Shown one piece after another: positions 43,148-53,625 of a DNA stretch of 64,000 nt. The stretch's first letter is position 1. Each line of letters begins with the position of its first letter. Position numbers and translations under genes: made by a program. Source of the stretch: Achatina immaculata (lineage: Eukaryota > Mollusca > Gastropoda > Stylommatophora > Achatinidae); contig CM019713.1 in assembly GCA_009760885.1 (NCBI GenBank), positions 11,049,274-11,113,273 of the forward strand, written 5' to 3'. The notes under the pieces were generated by a model. It saw only the letters and a list, made by a program, of their open reading frames with translations, searched no databases and was not told the DNA's origin.

Positions 43148-44089
43148 TTGAACCTGTTGGTAGGTGACCTGTACCGAGCCTATCCCTTAGGTGGCCTGTA
43201 CCTAGCCCATCCCTTAGGTGGCCTGTACCTAGCCCATCCCTTAGGTGGCCTGTACCTAGCCCATCCCTTAGGTGGCCTGTACCGAGCCTACCCCTTAGGT
43301 GGCCTGTACCGAGCCTACCACTTAGGTGGCCTGTACCGAGCCTACCACTTAGGTGGCCTGTACCTAGCCCATCCCTTAGGTGACCTGTACCTAGCCCATC
43401 CCTTAGGTGGCCTGTACCGAGCCTATCCCTTAGGTGGCCTGTACCGAGCCTACCCCTTAGGTGGCCTGTACCGAGCCTACCACTTAGGTGGCCTGTACCG
43501 AGCCTACCACTTAGGTGGCCTGTACCGAACCTACGCTTTAGGTGGCCTGTGCCGAGCCTACCACTTAGATGGCCTGTACCGAGCCTACCACTTAGGTGGC
43601 CTGTGCCGAGCCTACCACTTAGATGGCCTGTACCGAACCTACGCTTTAGGTGGCCTGTGCCGAGCCTACTACTTAGATGGCCTGTACCGAGCCTACCACT
43701 TAGGTGGCCTGTACCGAGCCTACCACTTAGGTGGCCTGTACCGAACCTACGCTTTAGGTGGCCTGTGCCGAGCCTACCACTTAGATGGCCTGTACCGAGC
43801 CTACCACTTAGGTGGCCTGTACCGAGCCTACCACTTAGGTGGTCTGTACCGAGCCTACCACTTTTCCAGGAAGCACTGCAGACGGACCACCCTGGCCTGG
43901 AACCTGCAGCAGAGCTGTGGGGTTCCCACTTCTTGGGTGTGGTGGACCCCCGGCCCTATGGCACTTCTTTGTATCGTGAGAACCACCCCCACCCTTTGGG
44001 TGTGGTTTCATACTGTTCACACCCTCCACAGTACTAGTGGGGTCGGCAGCACCCTACATCCGGGGCCCGCATCTCGTGAGATCTCATAA
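43148..44089 (+). other. 313-codon frame over the 27-bp array
   Basis: An ATG at 43148 opens a frame of nine-residue repeats. It continues into 74 non-repeat codons (RKHCRRTTLAWNLQQSCGVP ... PGPASREIS) before a stop. AATAAA follows 8 bases later at about 44092. The non-repeat end is G+C-rich. I recognise no domain, and a period of 27 makes the open frame cheap. The polyadenylation-like hexamer is weak evidence for transcription. Confidence 0.15.
43155..43866. repeat. 27-bp minisatellite, about 26 copies
   Basis: Monomer ggtggcctgtaccgagccta ccactta, encoding GGLYRAYHL in the plus frame. Variants (ctagcccatcc, cgaacctacgctt, agatgg) fall in repeated multi-unit blocks. Confidence 0.96.
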
Positions 44090-44130
44090 CAAATAAAACT
44101 CTTATGTATTTTACGGGGTTGAAGATGTTC

Positions 44131-44875
44131 TCCGATTAGACAATCAGGGACCCATAGTTGATATGCTAGCGTCAGGGTTAGCGGCCCATAGCTGATATGC
44201 TAGCGTCAAGGTTAGCGACCCATAGCTGATATGCTGGCGTCAGAGTTAGCGCCCCATAGCTGATATGCTGGCGTCAGAGTTAGCGACCCATAGCTGATAT
44301 GCTGGCGTCAGAGTTAGCGACCCATAGCTGATATGCTGGCGTCAGAGTTAGCGACCCATAGCTGATATGCTAGTGTCAGGGTTAGCGCCCCATAGCTGAT
44401 ATGCTGGCGTCAGAGTTAGCGACCCATAGCTGATATGCTAGCGTCAGAGTTAGCGACCCATAGCTGATATGCTGGCGTCAGAGTTAGCGACCCATAGCTG
44501 ATATGCTAGCGTCAGAGTTAGCGACCCATAGCTGATATGCTGGCGTCAGAGTTAGCGACCCATAGCTGATATGCTGGCGTCAGGGTTAGCGACCCATAGC
44601 TAATATGCTAGCGTCAGGGTTAGCGACCCATAGCTAATATGCTAGCGTCAGGGTTAGCGAACCATAACCGACGAAGACCCTGTCCCACCTCTTCGCTGGC
44701 ACCCCCAGTAACTGGCCTAGCTTGGCTAACGGGGCAGGGATCTCCATAGTTCCCATGGTGGTGGAGTCTGCTAAAGAAGCATTGCACACCCCCTGCTTTT
44801 TTTAGCTGTACTCTGGGACTGAAAAAAAATATCTGCCATAACCGGCTCCCACCCCGATACGACTGACTTCACATA
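44131..44875 (+). mobile_element. SLE copy 4 with expanded internal VNTR
   Basis: Starts tccgattagacaatcaggga and carries about 15 tandem 34-bp units (44140-44655). It then runs through gaccctgtcccacct, ctagcttggctaacggggca, ggtggtggagtctgctaaag, actctgggactgaaaaaaaa and ctcccaccccgatacgact. It ends before the usual GAA tail. The same blocks in the same order appear in all other SLE copies. Confidence 0.85.
44140..44655. repeat. 34-bp tandem array inside SLE
   Basis: Monomer gcgacccatagctgatatgc tggcgtcagagtta, with gctagcg/gctggcg and agagtt/agggtt variants. Confidence 0.95.
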
Positions 44876-45234
44876 TCTCACCTGAATCTGTATCTTGCCA
44901 ACATACAACATGATTACAAGCATAAGACTCCCATTACGAAAAAGAAAAAAAAGAAGATCAGCGATCGACATTAACTGCAGAACATATTCTTCAGTGTAAT
45001 CTTTGTGAAACATGTGACAGTAATATGTGAAGGTAAACATTATGAATTCATCACAGGGAATCCCTTGCCATCAATCTTCCATTCCTTTCAAGTTAAAAAG
45101 CGAAATGTAGAATGCACGAGTGGCCTCCGCAGAATGTAACCTTTGCTAGTAAGAAATGCGAATACTTCGTAATATATTTCTCTTTTTAAATGAAAGGATT
45201 AACCTGCTGTTTCATGATTTGCCAAAACTTTAAT

Positions 45235-45860
45235 TACTGACATGACCACAGTCTATTTAAGAGAAGTTTTATTAATAGTGAGACCTCAGTCTATTTACAA
45301 GAAGTTGTATTAATATTATGACTTCAGTCTATCTACAAAAAACTTTATTAATGTTATGACCTCAGTCTATTTACAAGAAATTTTATTAATTTTATGACCT
45401 CAGTCTATTTACAAGAAACTTTATTAATTTTATGACCTCAGTCTATTTAAAGGAAGTTTTATTAATAGTGTTACCTCAGTCTATTTACAAAAAATTTTAT
45501 TAATGTTATTACCTCAGTTTATTCACAGGTATTTTATTAATTGTTTTACTTCAGTGTATTTACAAGAAGTTTTATTAATGTTATGACCTCAGTCTATATT
45601 ACCGGAAGTTTTATTAATGTTATGACCTCAGTCTATTTGCAAGAAGTTTTACTTTTAGTGTGACCTCGGTCTGTTTACAAGAAGTTTTATTAATGTTATG
45701 ACCTCAGTCTATTTACAAGACATTTTATTAATGTTATGACCTCAGTCTGTTTACAATAAATTTTTATTAATGTTATGACCTCAATCTGCTTATAAGAAGT
45801 TATATTAATGTTAAGACCTAAGCCTATTTACAATAAGTTGTTATTACCTAAGACTATTTA
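45235..45860. repeat. 38-bp A+T-rich satellite, about 16 copies
   Basis: Monomer agtctatttacaagaagttt tattaatgttatgacctc, diverged copies. Confidence 0.93.
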
Positions 45861-46185
45861 CAATGAGGTGTTATGACCTGCGCCTGCTTTCAAGACCTTT
45901 GTCAGTCAATTTTTATTTAAATAACTTCGCTGTCTGTTTAATCTGTCTCGGAGCATTTATAATCTGCACACACACACACACACAAACTGCTACAGCTATT
46001 AACTTTAGACCTGACTCCTGCCGTTTTTATAAGGTGAAGAAGCAAATATGACGTATGACTCAGCTGAACAAAAGAGTTTTATAAGTCAGGTTTAATGTGT
46101 TTGAAGTGGGGACAATTTCTGTCAAAAACCTGAGTCATGTTGAGGTGACCCCGACCTAGTGTTCGAGCAGTAAAGTAAGTGTTGG

Positions 46186-46482
46186 GAACAATTTTGTTAT
46201 ATATAATATATAGATAGGAAACAACGAGGCTTTCGTACGGTAAAGTAAGAGAACACGGTTTTGTAGGATTAGACGTCGAAAAAAAATCGTAGACAAAGCA
46301 CTTTTAGTGAGACGTGAGAGAAAGAAAAATCACAAGAGAATTACCTGGGATTCGAACACGGACTCCGGTAGGACGAGCAGCCGTCTAGCCACGAGAGAGC
46401 AGCGTACTAACGATCTGCGTATAGACAGCGATTTTTTTTTCTAGGTCCGATCCTACAAAGCGGTGTTCTCTTACTTGAAAGT
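46186..46482 (-). mobile_element. SINE-III copy 2 in a fold-back arrangement
   Basis: On the minus strand the A-box region is cgtggctagacggctgctcg, the B box is tgttcgaatccc, and the body and 3' end are as at 33.38 kb. The 3' end (gtaagagaacacggttttgt aggattag on the plus strand, 46247-46275) reappears inverted at about 46432-46480. The unit is therefore bounded by inverted repeats of about 45 bases. Direct repeats aaagtaagtgttgg lie at about 46173 and 46480. Confidence 0.75.
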
Positions 46483-46537
46483 AAGTGTTGGACAAGTGTT
46501 AATAGTCAAAACCGTGACTGGGTTTTGCTGTGTTTAA

Positions 46538-46708
46538 CGATGATGATGATGGTGATGATACTGGTTGAAATGATGACTGTGATGATGGTGGTGATGATAA
46601 TGATGATGATACTGGTTGAAATGATGACTATGATGATGGTGGTGATGATGATGATGATGATGATGATGATGGTGATGATACTGGTTGAAATGATGACTAT
46701 GATGATGG

Positions 46709-46742
<34 letters not shown>

Positions 46743-46782
46743 ACTGGTTGAAATGATGACTATGATGATGGTGGTGATGATA

Positions 46783-46821
<39 letters not shown>

Positions 46822-47068
46822 GTGATGATACTGGTTGAAATGATGACTGTGATGATGGTGGTGATGATAATGATGATGATGATGATGATACTGGTTGAAA
46901 TGATGACTATGATGATGATGATGATACTGGTTGAAATGATGACTGTGATGATGGTTGTGATCATGATGATGATGATGATACTGGTTGAAATGATGACTGT
47001 GATGATGGTGGTGATCATAATGATGATGATGATGATACTGGTTGAAATGATGACTGTGATGATGGTGG

Positions 47069-47121
<53 letters not shown>

Positions 47122-47338
47122 GTGATGATACTGGTTGAAATGATGACTATGATGATGGTGGTGATGATGATGATGATGATGATACTGGTTGAAATGATGA
47201 CTATGATGATGGTGGTGATGATAATGATGATGATGATGATGGTGATGATACTGGTTGAAATGATGACTATGATGATGGTGGTGATGATAATGATGATGAT
47301 GATGATACTGGTTGAAATGATGACTGTGATGATGGTGG

Positions 47339-47384
<46 letters not shown>

Positions 47385-47387
47385 ATT
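46538..47387. repeat. (GAT)n-rich array with interspersed 20-mer
   Basis: GAT/GGT tracts of varying length separated about 13 times by actggttgaaatgatgact. Long frames on both strands (Met-rich, Ile-rich, His-rich) follow from the trinucleotide base and are not genes. Confidence 0.95.
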
Positions 47388-47677
47388 TTAAATGTAGAAA
47401 TAAAAACAACTGTAAGTCACTTTAGTTTCCAGACTAAATTTTTAACAGAAAGCAAACCTCTGCTACGAATGAACTGCCAATTCACGTGCGCTAAAACAGC
47501 TAAAACATATCTGCTACATCTGCAAAAAAAAATCTCCCAAAACTGAGCAGATATAGTATAAAAACACTTTTATCTGTTAAACAACTTGATAAAAATAAAC
47601 AATATTTCAAGATTCGACGAGAAGACATTTTTTTACACGAGAAATAAACGGTTTAAATAATGTCTTACTTTAACATA

Positions 47678-48002
47678 GAGATAAGACAGATGACTGAACA
47701 ACAACCAGTCTCACGGGTGATCAGGAAAAGGAGATGGACATATGTTGGCCACTTGATGAGAAGAAATGAGCAGAGAATCCCAAAACAAGCTATCAAGTGG
47801 AACACAACAGGCCGAAGAAAAAGAGGCAGACCGCGTGAAACTCTGAAGAGAACATTATTAAGAGAGGCCAAGTTAACAGGCATAAAATCCTTTGTTGAGG
47901 TTGAAAGACTCGCCGAAGACAGGAAAAATTGGCGAACTACTTTGCGAGCCCTATGTGACGTCTAACGGCACGGGAAGGATATAAGATATATAAGATAAGA
48001 TT
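47678..48002 (+). pseudogene. Family D LINE C-terminus
   Basis: Open from 47660 to the natural stop at 47965: IEIRQMTEQQPVSRVIRKRR, WTYVGHLMRRNEQRIPKQAI, GRRKRGRPRETLKRTLLREA, SFVEVERLAEDRKNWRTTLR and ALCDV. Nearly identical to the copy at 32.70-33.00 kb. The tail is ataagatatataagataag. Confidence 0.92.
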
Positions 48003-48094
48003 ACTTTAATTAGAAAAAAATTTTAAATATAAAAGAGTTAACTCGGTCATCGGGAACGAAACAAATAATTAAACAAAGGGGAGAATGAGTTAAT

Positions 48095-48600
48095 TCAAAA
48101 GAAAAACCTGTTTCTACCTGTAAAAGCAGAACGTCTGTTTTTCTATGGTTGCTATAGTACTGTAGTACTACCTGTAAAAGCAGAACCTCTGTCTTTCTAT
48201 GGTTACTATAGTACTGTAGTAAAAAGTAAAAGTAAAGATAGTCCCATAGCAAATGCCGTAGGGGGTGAAGCGTTAGAGACCTCATTATGCTGGGTCATCA
48301 GCGTATGAGGTAGGGTGACCAGTTCCTTTCCTCGCTGCCTTTACTTCCCAGATTTTCTCTGGTACCCATTTTACGAGGCTGGGTCGACCTCGGGGCCGTA
48401 TTGGTCGGAAAAACAATCCCGCTCAGCTGGGGATTCGAACCCTCGACCATTTGGTTGCTAGACGAGTGCTCTAACCACTACGCTAGCCGGACCCTAGTAC
48501 TGTAGTACTACCTGTAAAAGCAGAACCTGTTTTTCTATGGTTACTATAGTACTGTAGTACTACCTGTAAAAGCAGAACCTGTCTTTCTATGGTTACATCG
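48095..48600. repeat. About 55-60 bp tandem repeat split by a SINE
   Basis: Unit acctgtaaaagcagaacctc tgtctttctatggttactat agtactgtagtact, about two units on each side of the SINE at 48222-48494. Confidence 0.9.
48222..48494 (-). mobile_element. SINE-II inserted in the tandem repeat
   Basis: The minus-strand head reads ggctagcgtagtggttagag (A box) and gggttcgaatcccc (B box). The central block is cgacccagcctcgtaaaatg ggtaccagagaaaatctggg aagtaaag, shared with SINE-I. The tail (gggactatctttacttttac) is different from SINE-I. Flanked by a 13-base direct repeat tagtactgtagta at 48209-48221 and 48495-48507, which also belongs to the surrounding tandem unit. Confidence 0.88.
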
Positions 48601-48857
48601 TAGACAAATTCCATGAATAAGAAGATGAAAGAAAGTGTTTGAAAAGAAAACAAAAAGATACTTACGTAAACAATTACTGCAGAGCCTTTCTTGGTAATAA
48701 TTAAAGACATCAAGTCGATACACAGATTTCAGTCTTAGACCTCGGGCTATGACTGAAGATTATTTTAGTTAGCATTTATAAGACATTGGCAGACAGCTGT
48801 AATTTGGCACGGGTGAGACTTGCCTTATATGTGTTACTGTTTATACGTTTTATGTTT

Positions 48858-49143
48858 CTAACACCAGCGAGATAGCGCATGACTCTTGAATATGAACAAA
48901 CGTTTGGACTTTCTGTCCCTTTCAGGTCGCGTTTAATTATCTTTCCAGCGTCAATATTAAAAAAAAAAGCTAGATCTAATACTGCGTGTGTAAATATGGA
49001 TTACCGGGGGCTGTGTTTGAAGTAGTTTAGAAAATGCAGCAGATGTTGGACAACCTGTGGTTCGTGAGTAGAGAGAAGGTCGAATGTCTGGGAGAAGGTC
49101 GAAACAAATGTAAGCCTAGCCAGATTTCGACCTACCTTATGAG
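48858..49143. mobile_element. Unclassified 285-bp dispersed repeat, copy 1
   Basis: Starts ttctaacaccagcgagatag and ends cgacctaccttatga. Repeated at 50.46-50.74 kb with small changes, where it lies inside a LINE. No terminal inverted repeat, A/B box or coding frame is visible. Confidence 0.75.
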
Positions 49144-49490
49144 AACGTCGTAACATTATCAGATACCAGAGGCAAACCGACTATTACTGGTGCCTGGGGT
49201 GACACGGGGCTAATACGATCCAGTAATCACCAGGTGAGTTACGTGTTCCCTTAGCAGGCAAGTCAGGTGGGAGCTGACAGCAGCCACGCCAAGAGCTTTC
49301 GGGAATTTAAAATGAGATTAAGAGTGTTAGTACTTAAGGTGTGCTGTTTTAAAATAACACCAGTTATCTTTTCATAAGATACAAAGGGGAGTAAATCAAC
49401 TGCTTTATTAAATAAACATTTATTGCAAGGAAAAAAAAGACAGAAAAAGGGGGGGGGGTGGGTGGGTGGGAGGGGAGCGAAGACTCCGCC
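49144..49490. other. Unassigned spacer
   Basis: Unique sequence ending in a GGGTGGGTGGG run (about 49449-49475). No gene seen. Confidence 0.35.
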
Positions 49491-49492
49491 CA

Positions 49493-49912
49493 TTTTGGCA
49501 ATCAGCGACCCATAGCTGACATGTCGACGTCAGGGTTGGCGAACTATAGCTGACATGTCGACGTCATGGTCGACGAACTATAGCTGACATGTCGACGTCA
49601 GGATTGGCGAACTATACTGACATGTTGACATCAGGATTGGCGAACTATACTGACATGTCAACATCAGGATTGGCGAACTATACTGACATGTCGACATCAG
49701 GGTTGGGGCAGGGATCACCTTAGTCCCCATGGTGGTGGAGTTTGCTAAAGAAGTACTACACATCCCCTGCTTTTTTTTAGCTGTATACAGGGACTAAAAA
49801 AACAACAACAACAAAAAAGCTGCCATGATCCCCTTACCAAGTGGACGCCACGTTATGCCTCAACATCTTCACCGCATCAGCTGCAAAGAGCACCAGCTAA
49901 ACTGCGTCAAAA
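49493..49912 (+). mobile_element. SLE copy 5 with six-unit VNTR
   Basis: Starts tggcaatcagcgacccatag, carries about six units of gctgacatgtcgacgtcagg-type (49500-49700), and then has lost the gaccctgtcccacct block. It resumes at gcagggatcaccttagtccc, tggtggagtttgctaaagaa, cagggactaaaaaaacaac, and the end gcatcagctgcaaagagcac cagct. The A run is expanded into (AAC)n. GAA tail absent. Confidence 0.82.
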
Positions 49913-49944
49913 GACCAATCTCTCGTTAATCTTACAATCTGTCA

Positions 49945-49950
49945 TAATTA

Positions 49951-49990
<40 letters not shown>

Positions 49991-50250
49991 CCTTAAGTGC
50001 CCAGGGCACATGGGGCTTCCGCAAGGGTTTTCCACAAATGCCTGTCCTTCGCCTTTTTTCTGCTCTTGCCCAGGTGAGCCCTCTATTACTCAACATCCTT
50101 TCTGTTGTTCTTCTCCATGTCTCTTTTGGTCCACCCTTACTTCTGTTCCCCTGTGGTGTCCATCTTAGTGCTATTTTTGGTAGTGAGTTGTCAGTCATTC
50201 GGAGCACATGTCCCAACCATCGCCAGCGTCTTTCCTCAATAATTACATAG
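49945..50250 (-). pseudogene. Family A LINE 3' fragment with (GA)n tail
   Basis: 94 codons on the minus strand: MGHVLRMTDNSLPKIALRWT, GNRSKGGPKETWRRTTERML, SNRGLTWARAEKRRRTGICG and PLRKPHVPWALKVQ, ending in the GA tract (49953-49987). This is the cleanest C-terminus of family A. 5'-truncated near 50250. Confidence 0.9.
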
Positions 50251-50257
50251 TCTTTCT

Positions 50258-50970
50258 TAATTCTACATCATCATCATCATCATCATATGCTGTGCTGTCT
50301 GGTGTAGGCTGTTATGCTTCTCCAGAGTACCTGATCCTTCGTGCAGGCGATTAAGCTCGGTTGGTGATCTCCTCTCACACCATCTCGTCAGATTGTCCAG
50401 TATCAGTTTCTCTTGGTCTTCCCCTGGCTCTTCTTCCCTCCATTTTTCCTGTTGTTCTAACACCAGCGAGGTAGCGCATGACTCTTGAATATAAACAAAC
50501 GCTTGGACTTTCTGTCCCTTTCAGGTCACATTTAATTATCTTTCCAGCGTCAATATTTTAAAAAAAAAAAAGCTAGATCTAATACTGCGTGTGTAAATAT
50601 GGATTACTGAGGGATGTGTTTGAAGTAGTTTAGAAAATGCAGCAGATGTGGTTCTTGAGTATAGAGAAGGTCGAATGTCTGGGAGAAGGTCGAAACAAAT
50701 ATAAGCCTAGCCAGATTTCGACCTACCTTATGAATATATATGTATAAATATAATATTCTTCTTATTGCATGCCTTATGAAAGTACATTGTCTCTCTCTCT
50801 CTCTTATTTTTTTTAACAAGATATTTTTGTATCTCTAGCTCTTCTCAAACATTCTCCATTAGTTATTTTTTCTGTCCAGGGGATTCGCAGCATTCTTCTA
50901 ATAAACCACATTCCTGCTGCTTCCAACGATTTTTATGCAGACCTGCCTATTGTTCTACAACCTGGACGAG
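50258..50970 (-). pseudogene. Family E LINE fragment split by an insertion
   Basis: The left part (50463-50280) encodes LDNLTRWCERRSPTELNRLH with a (CAT)n tail on the plus strand. The right part (50970-50745) encodes, in broken frames, CIKIVGSSRNVVY-like, NAANPLDRKN-like and KKIRERERQCTFIRHAIRR. In intact copies these are contiguous across HAMRRGGIENIITTGK. The gap is filled by the 285-bp dispersed repeat. Confidence 0.85.
50458..50742. mobile_element. Unclassified dispersed repeat, copy 2, inside a LINE
   Basis: Same sequence as 48858-49143. It differs by an 11-13 base deletion (ttggacaacctg absent) and a few substitutions. The LINE sequence on both sides proves it was inserted there or that the LINE was rearranged around it. 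Confidence 0.8.
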
Positions 50971-51420
50971 TCAAACTGTATATCAACAAATCAAGGGACG
51001 TAACCAGTGAAATAAAATGGTAAAAACTTCAACTCTGCCTTCCATTCTTTTCATACACACGCGCTTCTGAACTTTCTGCAGGGTTATGTTCACATGAACC
51101 GATTGTTAGTGGAAAATATCTAAGGTTGTAAATGTATTTAAAACACATAACTTATCAAACTTCAAGACTTAACCTAGCCTACCTTAAACACGCTCAGAAC
51201 ACTTATATTAGCCCCAAAACTGGGAAGGAAATCATCTAACACAAGGCCTGTTTTATTATAAATTGCTGAATTATCTCGTGAACTGGGTCGTGTGTATGTG
51301 TCACCTTGAATTGTCTCTCACTTGCAGAAATCCCTCAAAGTGAAAAAACTCAAGTCATATTAATAAACAAAGTTAGAACAGGGCGGATTGTTTGTGAAAC
51401 GGATAATGATGCCTGCTGGG
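50971..51420. other. Unassigned spacer
   Basis: No gene or array recognised. Confidence 0.35.
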
Positions 51421-51435
51421 ATGACGGCAGAATTG

Positions 51436-51602
51436 TGTGTGTGTGGGAGAGAGAGTGAGAGAGGGAGAGGGAGTGAGAGAGAGTGAGAGAGAGTGAGTGA
51501 GAGAGTGAGAGAGAGTGAGAGAGAGAGAGTGAGAGAGAGTGAGAGTGAGAAAGAGAGAGAGAGTAAGAGTGTGTGAGAGAGAGAGAGTGAGAGTGAGAGA
51601 GA
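51436..51602. repeat. (GA/GT)n array
   Basis: gagagagagtgagagagagt-type repeat. Two Ser/Leu-rich antisense frames are compositional. Confidence 0.95.
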
Positions 51603-51714
51603 ATCATACCACACATCGCTAGCTCAGGAAAAGATCAAAATTCAAAATTTATAGTACATTTTCTACTGAGTGCATATCTTTTTCGTACCGTCGTGAAGTG
51701 TGCTCTGACACCAC

Positions 51715-52022
51715 TGCCATGAAACGAAAGCTAGAGATTTCTGCTCCGACGCCAAAAGTAGGGAACGAAAGCCAAAGACATTTGCTCTGACACCAAAATT
51801 AGAAAACGAAAGCCTGAGAGATTTTGCTCTGACGCCAAGGCTTTGGAACGAGAGCTAGAGACATTAACTCTGACGCCAAGGCATTGGAACGAGAGCTAGA
51901 GACATTAGCTCTGACGCCAAGGCATTGGAAGGAGAGCTGGAGACATTAGCTCTGACGCCAAGGCATTGGAACGAGAGCTAGAGACATTAGCTCTGACGTC
52001 AAGGCTTTGGAACGAGAACCAG
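51715..52022. repeat. About 41-bp tandem repeat, about 7 copies
   Basis: Unit gctctgacgccaaggcattg gaacgagagctagagacatt a. The left copies are more diverged. Confidence 0.92.
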
Positions 52023-52430
52023 GGCCTTCCTGTCTGGCGCTAAGGCAAAGAGGAACTTGAGCAGGATGTGCTCCCCACCCCCTCCTTCCCACCTCAACCC
52101 CCAAATTTGGAGAATTAAAGCCATCCAAAATCCTAATACCTCCTGCTTTCTGTCTACAGGATACCCCATGGCAGCCTGACCAATGAGATATAGGGATGGA
52201 CACAATGGTGGAGCTTGCAGAAGCCCCTGGCATTGCAGCCTCGACGAGAAGGCTATCGTCCCATCGTTTTATTCAGGCCTCACTACACGAGAAGAGCCAT
52301 AATAGTTCGCTAGAGTCGCCAGCTTTCATCACCGCTAAGTAGAAAAACAAATGTGCTCGCTGTTCTGGGCTGTTCGGCCAAGCATGATTCTGACCACGTC
52401 AGCCTCTAGTCTGCCAGGTCAGTCATCAGT
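52023..52430. other. Unassigned spacer
   Basis: G+C-richer unique stretch with a 95-codon antisense frame extending out of the array. No family recognised. Confidence 0.3.
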
Positions 52431-52602
52431 CAATCAGCTGCATGTCCCTTGCGGAACTTTGCCTCCCTAACAGCTCTCCTGCAGGCTTCTCGGTTGTAAG
52501 CAAGATGCCCTGCTGCTGATGCGTCCATTCGAGGATCATCAACGATGTCCTGCAGCCATCTTTGCCTTGGTCTTCCTCTCTTTCTTTTTCCCATAGTTTA
52601 CC
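52425..52602 (-). pseudogene. Family C LINE, short 3' end
   Basis: Matches the last 165 bases of family C (KRKRGRPRQRWLQDIVDD-like through HLAYNREAYR-like in broken frame), ending at catgtcccttgcggaact on the plus strand. The tail is (TCAG)n-like rather than AATG. Confidence 0.8.
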
Positions 52603-52730
52603 AGGAGGTCGAGTAAAATATGGCCACTAACACAGTTATCTTTCTAAGTAAATCTGTGGCACAGTGGGGCTGTCTTTTTTTTTTTCCTTTAAAATTCTGA
52701 AAAAAATATAAAGACATCTTATATGATTAT

Positions 52731-53001
52731 GGCGGCCTGGTTAGCCGAGTGGTTAGGCGCTCGGTTTGCTAGTTCGGTGGTACCTGGTTCAGTCCCAGCA
52801 GTGGGATTTTCTCTGGTACACACCAAGAAGGCCCCGGGGTTGACCCAGCCTCTAAAAATGGGTGCCTGAGAAATCTGGGAAAGTAAAGCGGCCAGACGTG
52901 ATACTGACCTCGTCACAGTTTAATGTGCCGAAGGTCATGGAAAATACAAGGCCTAATACCCCGTATTCTCCATGGCACGGAAACGGGAATTTTACCTTTA
53001 C
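52731..53001 (+). mobile_element. SINE-I, full length with target duplication
   Basis: Head: ggcggcctggttagccgagt ggttaggcgctcgg (A box) and ctggttcagtccc (B box). Central block: gacccagcctctaaaaatgg gtgcctgagaaatctgggaa agtaaag. 3' part: gtgccgaaggtcatgg, ending cacggaaacgggaattttac cttta. Flanked by the 7-base direct repeat tgattat (52724-52730 and 53002-53008). 271 bases. It is tRNA-derived and not a tRNA gene, since the anticodon arm cannot be drawn with confidence. Confidence 0.9.
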
Positions 53002-53009
53002 TGATTATT

Positions 53010-53625
53010 CCCTTTAAAAGACATAAAATCCCACTCCGGGTCAGATCCTGATTTAGTCAAATCACTGCACCTGGTTTTTCCTCCTATGATTCATTATTCT
53101 TTCCGTAGCAGTCTTTATAATTCAGACACAGCAATAATTTCTTACACACGAATATAAAAGGCTTGTATAAGTTTATTTAATCGTCCAGCGTTCGCCCATT
53201 CATAACGTGCGTTCTGAAATACGAGTACATAACGCGATTTATAGCTCCTCTGATTCATACGAGATTTCGAGAACCTAATAGTTCAGTCATGAGGAGCTAA
53301 CAACATACAAAACCCAGAAAACGATGACTCAAGAGATCAACAGACGGCTATCACTTGGGAGCAAAAGTGACAACTCCCCTGCTTTTAAATGTGAATTCTT
53401 GTAAAAGTGGTGCCAAATGTGGGAAACGTCGAGTGAATCTGAGGAGGACCACGGAGATAGGTTTCACAGAGACGATATCGTTTCGCTGTGCTGGTATACA
53501 CAGTATATGACCTGTGGAGCAGTCAGTAGCTGATTCAATCACCTCCCCGCTGTAAATATCAAAGAGCATAATAACTGACACGTTCAGTGTTAACGTGTTA
53601 AAGTTCTTCTTTTTTCGTTTTATCA
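53010..53625. other. Unassigned spacer
   Basis: No gene recognised. A 91-codon antisense frame at 53351-53626 has no familiar motif. Confidence 0.3.

Noticed and set aside
46506..47409. Long Met-, Ile- and His-rich frames on both strands
   Set aside because: Consequence of a GAT-based repeat; no initiation, splice or composition evidence for a protein.
48858..50742. Helitron assignment for the 285-bp repeat
   Set aside because: The 5' TC is present, but the required CTRR end with a preceding hairpin was not found in either orientation.
52731..52803. Candidate tRNA gene
   Set aside because: A and B boxes are good, but the anticodon and acceptor stems are poor and the unit continues into a SINE body with target duplications.
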